8,735 nucleotides of DNA from Treponema sp. (GCA_009780545.1 WQZW01000042.1:1-8735), one strand, 5' to 3'. Counted from the first letter of the stretch, positions 1 through 6,346 are shown. The notes: a model not told the origin generated them from the letters alone. Program-made: numbers and translations.

Positions 1-12
1 CGGATTAGCTAG

Positions 13-66
13 GGAGTTTTGCTTCGCAAAACTCCAAATCCGATCGGCCTTTGGCCGATTGGATTT
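13..66. repeat. Two adjacent hairpins at the left edge
   Basis: Two back-to-back inverted repeats are visible. The first (13-35) is a perfect 10-bp stem, GGAGTTTTGC, with loop TTC. The second (36-66) has 14-bp arms, AAATCCGATCGGCC and its partner, with loop TTT; the only imperfect pair is G42 with T60, a G-U wobble if transcribed rightwards. They directly abut the conserved block of repeat copy A and may be further modules of the same composite element, but neither is present in copy B. No ORF is supported here. A role as terminators for an unseen upstream gene is possible, though no T-run follows either stem. Confidence 0.8.
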
Positions 67-172
67 GGGGCGTTGCGGGGCAGGGCCCCGCTCGGGGGGT
101 AGGTTCAGACACGCTACCGCGGGGCTGAACCTCAGGGGGGCTTGGCCCCCCTCATGCCGAAAATTGATTTCC
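67..172 (+). repeat. Palindromic dispersed repeat, copy A
   Basis: This is one of two copies in the window of an undesignated GC-rich repeat. Block 1 (67-101) contains a 7-bp stem GCGGGGC/GCCCCGC with loop AGG (75-91). A variable hairpin follows, with arms AGGTTCAG at 101-108 and CTGAACCT at 125-132. Block 2 (134-150) is the start of a stem AGGGGGGC/GCCCCCCT with loop TTG (134-152). Copy B, inverted at 4031-4192, matches block 1 at 31 of 35 positions and block 2 at 17 of 17. The box AATTGATTTCC at 162-172, whose reverse complement is GGAAATCAATT, also recurs in copy B just outside block 2. No coding potential is apparent. The copy lies in the leader or upstream region of the following operon. 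Confidence 0.85.
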
Positions 173-173
173 G

Positions 174-210
174 GGGCGGGGTCCGACCGCTAAGGTTCGG
201 TTCGCCGCCC
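174..210 (+). other. Imperfect dyad in the leader of the adhesin-like gene
   Basis: Outer arms GGGCGG (174-179) and CCGCCC (205-210) enclose an imperfect inner stem CCGACC/GGTTCGG. The structure ends 5 bp before the Shine-Dalgarno sequence of the next gene. It could influence initiation or be incidental in GC-rich DNA. I found no convincing promoter between this dyad and copy A; TTGATT at 164-169 has no acceptable -10 partner. Confidence 0.3.
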
Positions 211-230
211 ATAAAGGAAGGAGCGGACGA

Positions 231-1406
231 TTGAGGAAAGGTACGCTGATCACCATCGTGGGATTTCTGGTCTGTGTCGCGGTGCTTGGATATTACGCCC
301 TGCGGAAACCGGCCCCGGAAGGCCGGAGTTCCGGAAGGTCCGGTCTGCGGGTGCTCGTTCCGGCGCTCGGTGCCTCGGGCGGTTCGGGCGGAACGGTGAG
401 GCATTCCGACCAAAGCGGGTCGGGCTATGTCCTGAAGGGGCAGATCGGACAGGGGGAACTGGTCGTCGCCGTGCTGGACTTCGACTTTTCCGGCAACGGC
501 ATCGACGACCAGGTCGTGGCCTTCCAGTATGGCGGAACCGGCAACGTCCACATCGCCCTGTTCTCCTACGATCCCCTGCGGAACGGGCATGCCAGGCTGT
601 GGGAGGCAAAAACGGCGGCAACCCTGGGCGGGACCGTCTCGATGCACGTCCTGGACATCCTCGGCGACCGCAGCGATGCCATCGTCGTTACCGGAATGAA
701 CGGTTCGGGCGAGCAGACGCTGGGTATTTTCCGCAGGAACCCGGAGGAGGGGCCGGAGCGGCCGTTTCCCCTGATCGCCGACATCCGCATCGACGGCACC
801 GTCTCCGTGCAGGAAACGCCCCGTTCGGCGGCCTACAACCAGGGCATCGCCCCGGCATCGCCCTTCGTCATCCTTGCCTCCGGGCCCGACCCGGAATCCG
901 ACAACCTCCTGGACAGGCTGGACCTTACCTACACTTACGACCATAACGTCGGCAGTTTCGAGGAAACGGACAGGAGGCATGTCGCCGGGGCCCAGATCGA
1001 GCAGGGCCGCATCCTTCGGGTGCTTTCCGGCGATGCGGGCGTTTTCGAGGACTTCATCGGCGACCTGTGGTACCGGGTCAGCGAGCAGGGAACGGTGGAC
1101 AGCGGGCAGTTCGTCTTCTTCGATCCCCGGAAGAAGGAAATCGTCTTCTTCGGGGACGAAAGTCGGCAGGTCTTCATGTGGCAGCAGTCCAACACGACCA
1201 GACAGGGCATCTTCATCGCCACTTCCAACAGCACGATAACGACACTGAGGCGGAACATCAGCGTTTCCCTTGAGTCGATGGACAGCATCCGGGTTTCCGT
1301 CAACGATATCAGGCGGTTCAGGTTCGACATCGCCCACAACTGGAACGGCACCTACCGCAGGGCGGGCTCGGTGCCGGACGCGGCCCCGGATCGGCACGCC
1401 CTATGA
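231..1406 (+). CDS. Pallilysin-related adhesin-like membrane-anchored protein
   Basis: The predicted protein has 391 aa. The TTG start is supported by AAGGAAGGAG at 214-223, 7 bp upstream, and no nearby ATG fits better. Residues about 5-23 form a hydrophobic segment after MRKG, so I read it as a signal anchor or uncleaved signal; Cys15 does not sit in a good lipobox. Residues 83-93 carry an acidic loop, DFDFSGNGIDD, like calcium-binding FG-GAP or dockerin-type loops. The layout downstream is an LWYR segment, then FVFFD, then QVFMWQQSNTTRQGIF, and an NWNGTYRR end. From memory this order matches the long 'pallilysin-related adhesin' proteins of treponemes; no search was run. No HExxH motif is present, so metalloprotease activity is not supported. 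The stop overlaps the next ATG (ATGA), implying translational coupling to the receptor gene. The CDS is secure; the family name is moderately supported. Confidence 0.7.
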   Translation: MRKGTLITIVGFLVCVAVLGYYALRKPAPEGRSSGRSGLRVLVPALGASGGSGGTVRHSDQSGSGYVLKGQIGQGELVVAVLDFDFSGNGIDDQVVAFQYGGTGNVHIALFSYDPLRNGHARLWEAKTAATLGGTVSMHVLDILGDRSDAIVVTGMNGSGEQTLGIFRRNPEEGPERPFPLIADIRIDGTVSVQETPRSAAYNQGIAPASPFVILASGPDPESDNLLDRLDLTYTYDHNVGSFEETDRRHVAGAQIEQGRILRVLSGDAGVFEDFIGDLWYRVSEQGTVDSGQFVFFDPRKKEIVFFGDESRQVFMWQQSNTTRQGIFIATSNSTITTLRRNISVSLESMDSIRVSVNDIRRFRFDIAHNWNGTYRRAGSVPDAAPDRHAL

Positions 1407-4006
1407 GGCCCCGGCCCTTTCTGGCTGTCTGGCTCCTTCTCCTTGCCGGCCCTCTCCTTGCCCTGGACATACGGGTCTACGTCTACGACAGCGAGCTGGG
1501 CCTGCCTTTGGAAGGAGCGGAGATACGGCTTCCGGACGGCGGTACGTTCTTCTGCGACGGGGAAGGGGTCGCCGTCCTGTCGGCCCCGGAAAACGGCCAA
1601 CTGCTCGTCCAGGTCAGATATCCGGGTTACGAGACGCTCAGGCGGGTACTTCGGGCGGAGGTCGGGCAGTACGAATTCGGCATGTCGCTGACGGGTATTC
1701 TGGAAGGCAGGGAACTGGTCGTCGAGGCGGCAAGGCCCGAGTCCGGGCAAACGGTGACGGCCCGCAGCGTCGCCGTCGCCGGGCGGGAGATTTCCCAAAC
1801 CGCCGAGATCGGGATCGTCGAGGACCTCATGGCGACGATACGGCTGCTTCCCGGCGTGGGCTACACCGGAATGTTCAACGCCCAGCCCAGCATCCGGGGC
1901 GGGGACCCGGGAGACCTGCGGGCATCCTTCGACGGGTTTTACGTCTTCAATCCCTTCCACTGGGGAGGGGGCTTCTCGATCTTCGATCCCCGCATGGTGG
2001 AAAGCGCCCAACTTTCCCACGGGGTATTCTCCGTCAGGCATGGACACACGATCTCCGGGCTCCTGGACGTCAGGTCGAAATCCCCCTCGCCCACCGAGAC
2101 CGAGTTTGAGGTGGGGGCAAGCTCCAGCGCGGCAAGCGCCGCCCTTTCCCTGCCCCTTTACGGTCGGGGCGGGATACTGTTCATGGCACGGGTTACCTAC
2201 TACGATCCGGTGATCTCCCTGGCCAAGGCGCTTTCCGAAGCCTACCCTCCCCTTTCGGCGGTAAACTCGATACGGGTGGCGCCCTACATCCGCAGCGGCA
2301 CGGTAACCGGCAACTACCGCTTCACCGACCGGCTGGAATTCGGCGGAACCGCTTTCTGGGGAATGGACGGCACCGGGGCAAACTTCGAGGACACCAGCTA
2401 CCGGTACGACAAGGACGGCGAGATCCTGGGTATCGACAGCCACCTTAAGGCCGACTTCGACTACGCCAACTACCAGGGCTTCGCCTCCGGCCGCCTTTCC
2501 TACAATCCCCGGAATGACATGCTCCTGGGCTTTTCCGCCGGGCTGGGCTACACCGACGTGCGGATAGACGGGGAGATATTGAGCGAGAGTTTCGAGGAGG
2601 TCGGAACGCTGGGGGGCCGGCTGCACTCGACAAGAAGCCTGATCCGTCAGTCCGACCTGATGTTCAACGTCCAGGGGAGGACGGACTTCGACTGGGAACT
2701 CGGGTCCGGCCTGCTCTTCGCGGCCGGGGTGCAGGAGATGTTCAGCAGGGCCAGCCAGAGCGGACGGCAGGAGATGCGCTGGCAACGGTGGCTCGACGAG
2801 CTTCCCCCGGATATCCGGGAGGAGATCCGGGAACAGATCAATCAGGCATACGGCAATTTTGATCTCTCGAATCTGCCCATAATGGTAAGCTTTCCGGTGC
2901 AACACAACCCTGATGCCCACAACCTGGTCTTCGCGACCTCGGCCTACGCCCTCCTGGAATGGCAAAACCCGGAAGGGAGGCTGGGGGCCGAGCTTGGATT
3001 GCGGGCCGACCACTTCCATGTCAAGGGAAGGACCTTCTCGCTGGGAACGGTTCCGGTCCTGAATCCGCGGCTCAACCTCAGCTACAACCTCCTCCGCAAC
3101 CTCCCCGGCCTGGAATCGATGGACCTTGCCCTGGGTACCGGCCTTTTCTCCTCGATGAACAACGCCATTTTCTCCGCCGAGGAGCAGTACCGGATCGACG
3201 AGATCCGACCCAACCGTTCCTGGACTTCGGTCGCCGGCATGAACCTGGCGTTTCCTGAGGGACTCGGCCTGAACCTGGAGTTCTACTACCGGCATGTCTT
3301 CGACAGGATGTACGTTCCGGTGGAAGTAAGCCCGAACCGGGACCCGGAAATACGGCCCAATTTCGACGGCATAGGCCGCATCTGGGGAGCGGACCTGATG
3401 CTGCGCAGGGTACAGTCCCGCATGCTGGACGGCTGGCTTTCCTACTCCTTCAACTGGGCGAAGTACCTCGATCCGGACGGGGACGGCTCCTCGGCGGTGC
3501 TGTCCGGGGCCGGAGGCTCGCAGTGGTACTTTCCCTCGTACCACCGCTTCCACAACCTCAACCTGGTACTCAACTTCCGGCCGACTCCCCGCTTCAACAT
3601 CTACGCCCGGCTGGGGCTGGCAAGCGGGGTCCAGCTCTCCCGGCGTATCGGGGACAAGCCACAGGTGTTCCCGGTCTTCGTCTATACTCCGGGAGAGACC
3701 GGTTACTTCGTGATCCGCTACTTCTGGCCTTCGGTGCCGGACGAGAACAACCGTACCAGCGCGAGCATGCCGATGGACGTAAAGTTTTCGATGTTCGGAG
3801 GAGGCCGAGCTCCCCGAAGCCTGACCCGCTGGGAACTGTACTTCGCCGTGGAGAACGTGCTGGGGTTGCTGTCCTCGCAACTGGGCCTTTCCCAAGGAAA
3901 CCAGCGATTCGACCAGTACACAGGCGAAGTGAGCCAAAGTTCCTTCTCGGCAAACTACGAGATACCCATCCCCGTACCGTCGCTGGGTTTCAAAATAACG
4001 TTTTAG
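1403..4006 (+). CDS. TonB-dependent outer-membrane receptor with N-terminal regulatory-like domain
   Basis: The predicted 867-aa protein is an outer-membrane beta-barrel receptor that would import a ligand using TonB energy. Residues 1-20 are a signal peptide with a leucine-rich core. Residues about 21-98 resemble the carboxypeptidase regulatory-like domain common before Bacteroidetes and spirochaete receptors (LPLEGAEIRLPDGG, YPGYETLRR). Residues 104-111, ELVVEAAR, look like a TonB box. The plug spans about 115-228, with EDLMATIRLLPGV, PSIRGGDPGDLRASFDGF and VESAQLSHGVFSVRHG. The remainder is rich in alternating aromatic strands and ends in KITF with a terminal Phe, as outer-membrane barrels do. 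The size is normal for the family and the ORF is intact. The ATG overlaps the upstream stop by 4 bp. The substrate cannot be told from sequence; the unusual N-terminal domain and neighbours suggest something other than a plain siderophore, but this is inference. Confidence 0.9.
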   Translation: MRPRPFLAVWLLLLAGPLLALDIRVYVYDSELGLPLEGAEIRLPDGGTFFCDGEGVAVLSAPENGQLLVQVRYPGYETLRRVLRAEVGQYEFGMSLTGILEGRELVVEAARPESGQTVTARSVAVAGREISQTAEIGIVEDLMATIRLLPGVGYTGMFNAQPSIRGGDPGDLRASFDGFYVFNPFHWGGGFSIFDPRMVESAQLSHGVFSVRHGHTISGLLDVRSKSPSPTETEFEVGASSSAASAALSLPLYGRGGILFMARVTYYDPVISLAKALSEAYPPLSAVNSIRVAPYIRSGTVTGNYRFTDRLEFGGTAFWGMDGTGANFEDTSYRYDKDGEILGIDSHLKADFDYANYQGFASGRLSYNPRNDMLLGFSAGLGYTDVRIDGEILSESFEEVGTLGGRLHSTRSLIRQSDLMFNVQGRTDFDWELGSGLLFAAGVQEMFSRASQSGRQEMRWQRWLDELPPDIREEIREQINQAYGNFDLSNLPIMVSFPVQHNPDAHNLVFATSAYALLEWQNPEGRLGAELGLRADHFHVKGRTFSLGTVPVLNPRLNLSYNLLRNLPGLESMDLALGTGLFSSMNNAIFSAEEQYRIDEIRPNRSWTSVAGMNLAFPEGLGLNLEFYYRHVFDRMYVPVEVSPNRDPEIRPNFDGIGRIWGADLMLRRVQSRMLDGWLSYSFNWAKYLDPDGDGSSAVLSGAGGSQWYFPSYHRFHNLNLVLNFRPTPRFNIYARLGLASGVQLSRRIGDKPQVFPVFVYTPGETGYFVIRYFWPSVPDENNRTSASMPMDVKFSMFGGGRAPRSLTRWELYFAVENVLGLLSSQLGLSQGNQRFDQYTGEVSQSSFSANYEIPIPVPSLGFKITF

Positions 4007-4015
4007 GGGGAAGTA

Positions 4016-5017
4016 ATGAAGGAAAAACGTACCAAGTCATGGAAACCAATTGGTAGCGGAGGGGGCCAAGCCCCCCTTCACTCCAGCCAAACTTTGCCGG
4101 CGTACCGGCAAAGCTTGGCTTCCGTTACCCCCCGAGCGGGGTTCCACCCCGCAACGCCCCGCCTTTACCGGAAAGCAATTCCCCCAACCAAGAGCCAATG
4201 TACCCGCGGACTTTGCACCTGCCTGCTTCCGGCCCTGCTCCTTACCGGCTGCGTTTCCCTGATGGAAAAAACCGGACGCGCGTTGGACGGTTCGGCCTTT
4301 GCCGAAAAAACCCTTGCCCGTTATGCCGGCCCCGAAGGCGAGGTTCGGGAAGTGCAGAACCGCGCGGGCGAAACCTCGCTGCGGATCGGCATCTCAGGCT
4401 TCCCCGACCTGATCCTCCGTGCCACGATGCCCGACCGGGACGGCAACTTTTCCCTTATCTCGCTGGACTACCTTGCCGGCAACGAACATGGCTGGAACGA
4501 GTTCTCCCTGGAACTTTTCGGCGGGGGAACCTTCCTCGAAAGGGATTCCGATTTCGTCCTTTCCGTCCCGGAGTTCCTGCCCCTGCATCTGCGTTCCGGC
4601 CGGATCCGCCGCTACGACACCCGTATCGCAGGCGACCGCGCCCTGGACTACCTGAACAACCGCTACCAACGGATACTCGCCCTTTCCGAATGGATGCTTA
4701 CCCTCGACGCCCCGAAAGTGTCCGGCCCTGAAGCCTTCCGCTCCCGTTTCGGCCCGCTGCTCTTTCCGGAACTTGTCCCGGCAAGGGCAAGGCCGGAAGG
4801 CTGGCTGCGCGAGGGCGACCGCAGGCGGCGGGCGGAGAACGTCAACTGGAACCTGGACTACACCGAACGGACCTTCCCGGAGGAACTGTGGAACGTGCGG
4901 AACTCCGGCACCCTCCTCCGGGACTGGGAGGAAGCCGGGCAGTGGATCTACCTCCGGTACCGCCTGGACGACCTCGTCGACCTGCTTGCCCGGGGAATTG
5001 CGGTAACGAAGCAGTAG
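4016..5017 (+). CDS. Lipoprotein of unknown family, N-terminus split by an in-frame repeat insertion
   Basis: The ORF has 333 aa. The ATG follows a strong ribosome site (TAGGGGGAAGTAATG) 9 bp after the receptor stop, so it is the third gene of the operon. As read, a lipobox LLLTGC ends at Cys79, far too deep for a normal signal peptide. Residues about 8-59 are encoded by a palindromic repeat. Deleting 156 bp between two ACCAAG copies gives MKEKRTKSQCTRGLC followed by TCLLPALLLTGC, a textbook 27-residue lipoprotein signal. The mature part is charged with aromatic residues in its middle (LRIGISGFPDLILRATMPD, NVNWNLDYTERTFPEELW) and I do not recognise it. The present allele may be mislocalised, processed internally or silent. 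No credible in-frame internal start with a ribosome site exists; the ATG at 4198 is out of frame. Confidence 0.8.
   Translation: MKEKRTKSWKPIGSGGGQAPLHSSQTLPAYRQSLASVTPRAGFHPATPRLYRKAIPPTKSQCTRGLCTCLLPALLLTGCVSLMEKTGRALDGSAFAEKTLARYAGPEGEVREVQNRAGETSLRIGISGFPDLILRATMPDRDGNFSLISLDYLAGNEHGWNEFSLELFGGGTFLERDSDFVLSVPEFLPLHLRSGRIRRYDTRIAGDRALDYLNNRYQRILALSEWMLTLDAPKVSGPEAFRSRFGPLLFPELVPARARPEGWLREGDRRRRAENVNWNLDYTERTFPEELWNVRNSGTLLRDWEEAGQWIYLRYRLDDLVDLLARGIAVTKQ
4031..4036. repeat. Candidate target-site duplication, left copy
   Basis: ACCAAG encodes Thr6-Lys7 of the lipoprotein. An identical hexamer lies at 4187-4192 on the other side of the repeat. Joining the two across the insert restores a compact signal peptide without changing frame. 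The match is only six bases, so the repeat length alone is weak evidence; the restored signal peptide is the stronger argument. Confidence 0.6.
4187..4192. repeat. Candidate target-site duplication, right copy
   Basis: ACCAAG encodes Thr58-Lys59 and lies exactly 156 bp from the left copy. The residues that follow it, S-Q-C-T-R-G-L, lead directly into the hydrophobic core and lipobox, as expected if this is the original junction of the gene. Confidence 0.6.
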
Positions 5018-5113
5018 GCCGACCTGCCTCCTGCGGCTTGGACGGGTCCTCCCGCTACCGGTTTCCGTGTCTTAAATCCGCCCTCCTCCGGCCCGATGCG
5101 ATTACCCGAAGGA

Positions 5114-5142
5114 TACTTTCCGACCGATCGGAGCGGAAAGTA
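5114..5142. promoter_or_regulatory. Inverted repeat upstream of the TetR gene, candidate operator
   Basis: Arms TACTTTCCG (5114-5122) and CGGAAAGTA (5134-5142) are perfect 9-bp complements with an 11-bp spacer that itself contains the palindrome CCGATCGG. The dyad ends 6 bp before the -35 of the regulator's promoter, a common place for autoregulatory TetR sites. It could instead be a weak terminator for the upstream operon, but the nearest T-run (5156-5160) is 13 bp beyond the stem. The rest of the 184-bp gap shows nothing else I can interpret. Confidence 0.5.
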
Positions 5143-5148
5143 CAACGG

Positions 5149-5177
5149 TTGAGTATTTTTGACGGAACGTATAGAAT
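5149..5177 (+). promoter_or_regulatory. Sigma70-like promoter for the TetR regulator
   Basis: TTGAGT at 5149-5154 and TAGAAT at 5172-5177 are separated by exactly 17 bp. Each differs from the consensus at one or two positions. Transcription would begin near 5184, giving a leader of under 20 nt that still includes the ribosome site at 5191-5196. Confidence 0.6.
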
Positions 5178-5201
5178 GTGACGGTAAGTCAGGAGGAGCG
5201 G

Positions 5202-5873
5202 ATGGGAATAACCGAGCGACGGGAGCGGGAAAAGACAATGCGGAGAAGTACGATCCTGGGCTGCACCAGGGAGCTGATCCTCGCGCGGGGGGTGGAAAAC
5301 GTGCGGATGGAGGACATCGCCGAGAAGTCCGAGCTGTCCAAGGCCACGCTGTACCTGCACTTTCCCAGCAAGGAGGCGATTTTCGGCGACATCTGCGACG
5401 AGTCCGCCCGCGATTTTTTCGAATACCTGAAGACCATCCCTGCATCCGGGCATTCCGGGATGCAGGCGATACGCTTCCTCTGGCAGGGTTATGTCAAGCT
5501 GTTCGGCAGCAGCAACGAGATGCTCATCGCCTTCAGGATACGCAGCTACCTGGACAGCTGGCCGGCGGACGACCGAAGAAAGGTCGAGTCCCCGCACATC
5601 GGGGCGATCTTTGCCGCGCTCCATGCCATGGTCGAGCAGTGCAAGGCCGACGGCATCTTCGATTCCGGTCTGGACTCGGCAAAGGCGGTCCAGATGATGC
5701 TCCTTTTGTTCTCCGACATCATCCGCGACGCGTCGAGCCTGCCCCTGGGCGAACGGAACTCCCCGGCGATCGTCGGCGAGATGACCAAAACCTTCCAGAT
5801 ACTCATCCGCGGATTCGCCAGCGAGGGAACCGAGCATTCCCTGCTGGACATCACGATTCCGGAGGGCAGTTAG
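5202..5873 (+). CDS. TetR/AcrR-family transcriptional regulator
   Basis: The predicted 223-aa DNA-binding repressor has the usual TetR length. The helix-turn-helix is at residues about 36-61 and includes the signature MEDIAEKSELSKATLYLHF followed by PSKEAIF. The C-terminal two-thirds is the variable ligand-binding and dimerisation half and gives no clue to the effector. I place the start at ATG 5202 because AGGAGG at 5191-5196 is 5 bp upstream. The longer reading from GTG 5178 would begin inside or against the -10 element and lacks its own ribosome site. The gene has its own promoter and a nearby dyad, suggesting autoregulation. Its targets may be the upstream operon or the gene itself; no matching dyad was seen elsewhere in the window. 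The 3' end converges on the next gene. Confidence 0.93.
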   Translation: MGITERREREKTMRRSTILGCTRELILARGVENVRMEDIAEKSELSKATLYLHFPSKEAIFGDICDESARDFFEYLKTIPASGHSGMQAIRFLWQGYVKLFGSSNEMLIAFRIRSYLDSWPADDRRKVESPHIGAIFAALHAMVEQCKADGIFDSGLDSAKAVQMMLLLFSDIIRDASSLPLGERNSPAIVGEMTKTFQILIRGFASEGTEHSLLDITIPEGS

Positions 5874-5887
5874 GCCCGTTCCCGCCT

Positions 5888-6346
5888 TTAGAAATCGGTT
5901 CTGTAGACGAAGATCGCCGCTATCCTTCCGCCGACCAGATTGACCCGCAGGGCCACCGGCCAGCCTGAGGTCATCGGGGGACGCAGGGGAAGGATCAACA
6001 TTCCCTCGTGCCGGGAGGAATCCACCCCGAAGATAAGGAAGGCCACGGCCTCCGGATCCCCGACCTTCATCCCGGGAGCCGCCTTCAGGCCTATCTGCCA
6101 GACCCGGTCCCGGTGCAGGTAGAAATCGCCCTGGGGATAGGTGAAGACGACGTCGTCCTGCCAGGGTTCTTCCCCCCTTGCCACCTCGACCGAACCGGGA
6201 ATGCCGAAGCGTTCGACGAGGGCGTCCAGCCGCAACCCGACAAGGCCGGCAAGATCGTCGTAGGGAGCGGGATTCTGGGCGGCGAGCGAGCCGGCGGAAA
6301 GCAAGAGGGCGAGGAACGACAGAACCAGTCTCCTATCTGACGGCAT
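5888..6346 (-). CDS. Small secreted or periplasmic protein of unknown function
   Basis: The predicted protein has 152 aa. Residues 1-23 form a clear signal peptide (basic MPSDRR, leucine-rich core, cleavage near SLAA|QN). The mature part of about 129 aa begins with LVGLRLDALVERFGIPGSV, a helix-then-turn pattern reminiscent of BamE/SmpA-like small folds, then beta-rich segments (VVFTYPQGDFYLHRDRVWQIGL). The resemblance is by eye only. The ATG at 6346 has AAGGAG spaced 5 bp upstream. It lies inside the 3' end of the glycosidase gene (14-bp overlap), so the two are almost surely co-translated. The stop codon faces the TetR stop across 14 bp, leaving no room for a separate terminator, so the convergent transcripts probably overlap. 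No catalytic motif is visible. Confidence 0.85.
   Translation of the reverse strand: MPSDRRLVLSFLALLLSAGSLAAQNPAPYDDLAGLVGLRLDALVERFGIPGSVEVARGEEPWQDDVVFTYPQGDFYLHRDRVWQIGLKAAPGMKVGDPEAVAFLIFGVDSSRHEGMLILPLRPPMTSGWPVALRVNLVGGRIAAIFVYRTDF

Larger units (their letters stand above)
4031..4192 (-). repeat. Palindromic dispersed repeat, copy B, inserted in frame
   Basis: This copy is inverted relative to copy A. Block 1 lies at 4126-4160 and includes the stem GCGGGGT/ACCCCGC with loop TCC (4136-4152). Block 2 lies at 4061-4077. Between them is a long hairpin with 16-bp arms (4085-4100 and 4105-4120), loop CGTA and one imperfect pair. ACCAAG flanks the insertion at 4031-4036 and 4187-4192, giving a 156-bp net gain. 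A second, nested pair of direct repeats, GGAAACCAATT (4041-4051) and GGAAAGCAATT (4170-4180), would define a 129-bp insertion instead. Both lengths are multiples of three and the insert has no stop in the host frame. No transposase is encoded, so movement would need factors acting in trans. Confidence 0.85.

Noticed and set aside
67..150. CRISPR array or riboswitch in the repeat region
   Set aside because: There are no regularly spaced direct repeats, and the hairpins match no riboswitch consensus I know; the second copy inside a coding region argues for a dispersed element.
132..1397. A 421-codon minus-strand frame over the adhesin-like gene
   Set aside because: It is antisense to a gene with a ribosome site and a coupled downstream start, and no independent initiation signal was seen.
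231..1406. Zinc protease activity like that of pallilysin
   Set aside because: No HExxH or related zinc-binding motif is present in the protein.
1352..3937. An 861-codon open frame on the minus strand opposite the TonB receptor
   Set aside because: It mirrors the receptor gene in a GC-rich codon pattern, has no domain I recognise and no signal, and the plus-strand product is clearly a receptor.
4198..4260. ATG at 4198 as a rescued lipoprotein start
   Set aside because: It is out of frame with the LLLTGC lipobox and has no Shine-Dalgarno sequence.
5178..5204. GTG at 5178 as the TetR start
   Set aside because: It abuts the -10 element, has no ribosome site and lies upstream of the predicted transcription start; ATG 5202 has AGGAGG at good spacing.
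5874..5887. Shared terminator between the convergent TetR and secreted-protein genes
   Set aside because: Only 14 bp separate the stop codons and no adequate stem with T-runs is visible; a GGGC/GCCC 4-bp stem is too weak.
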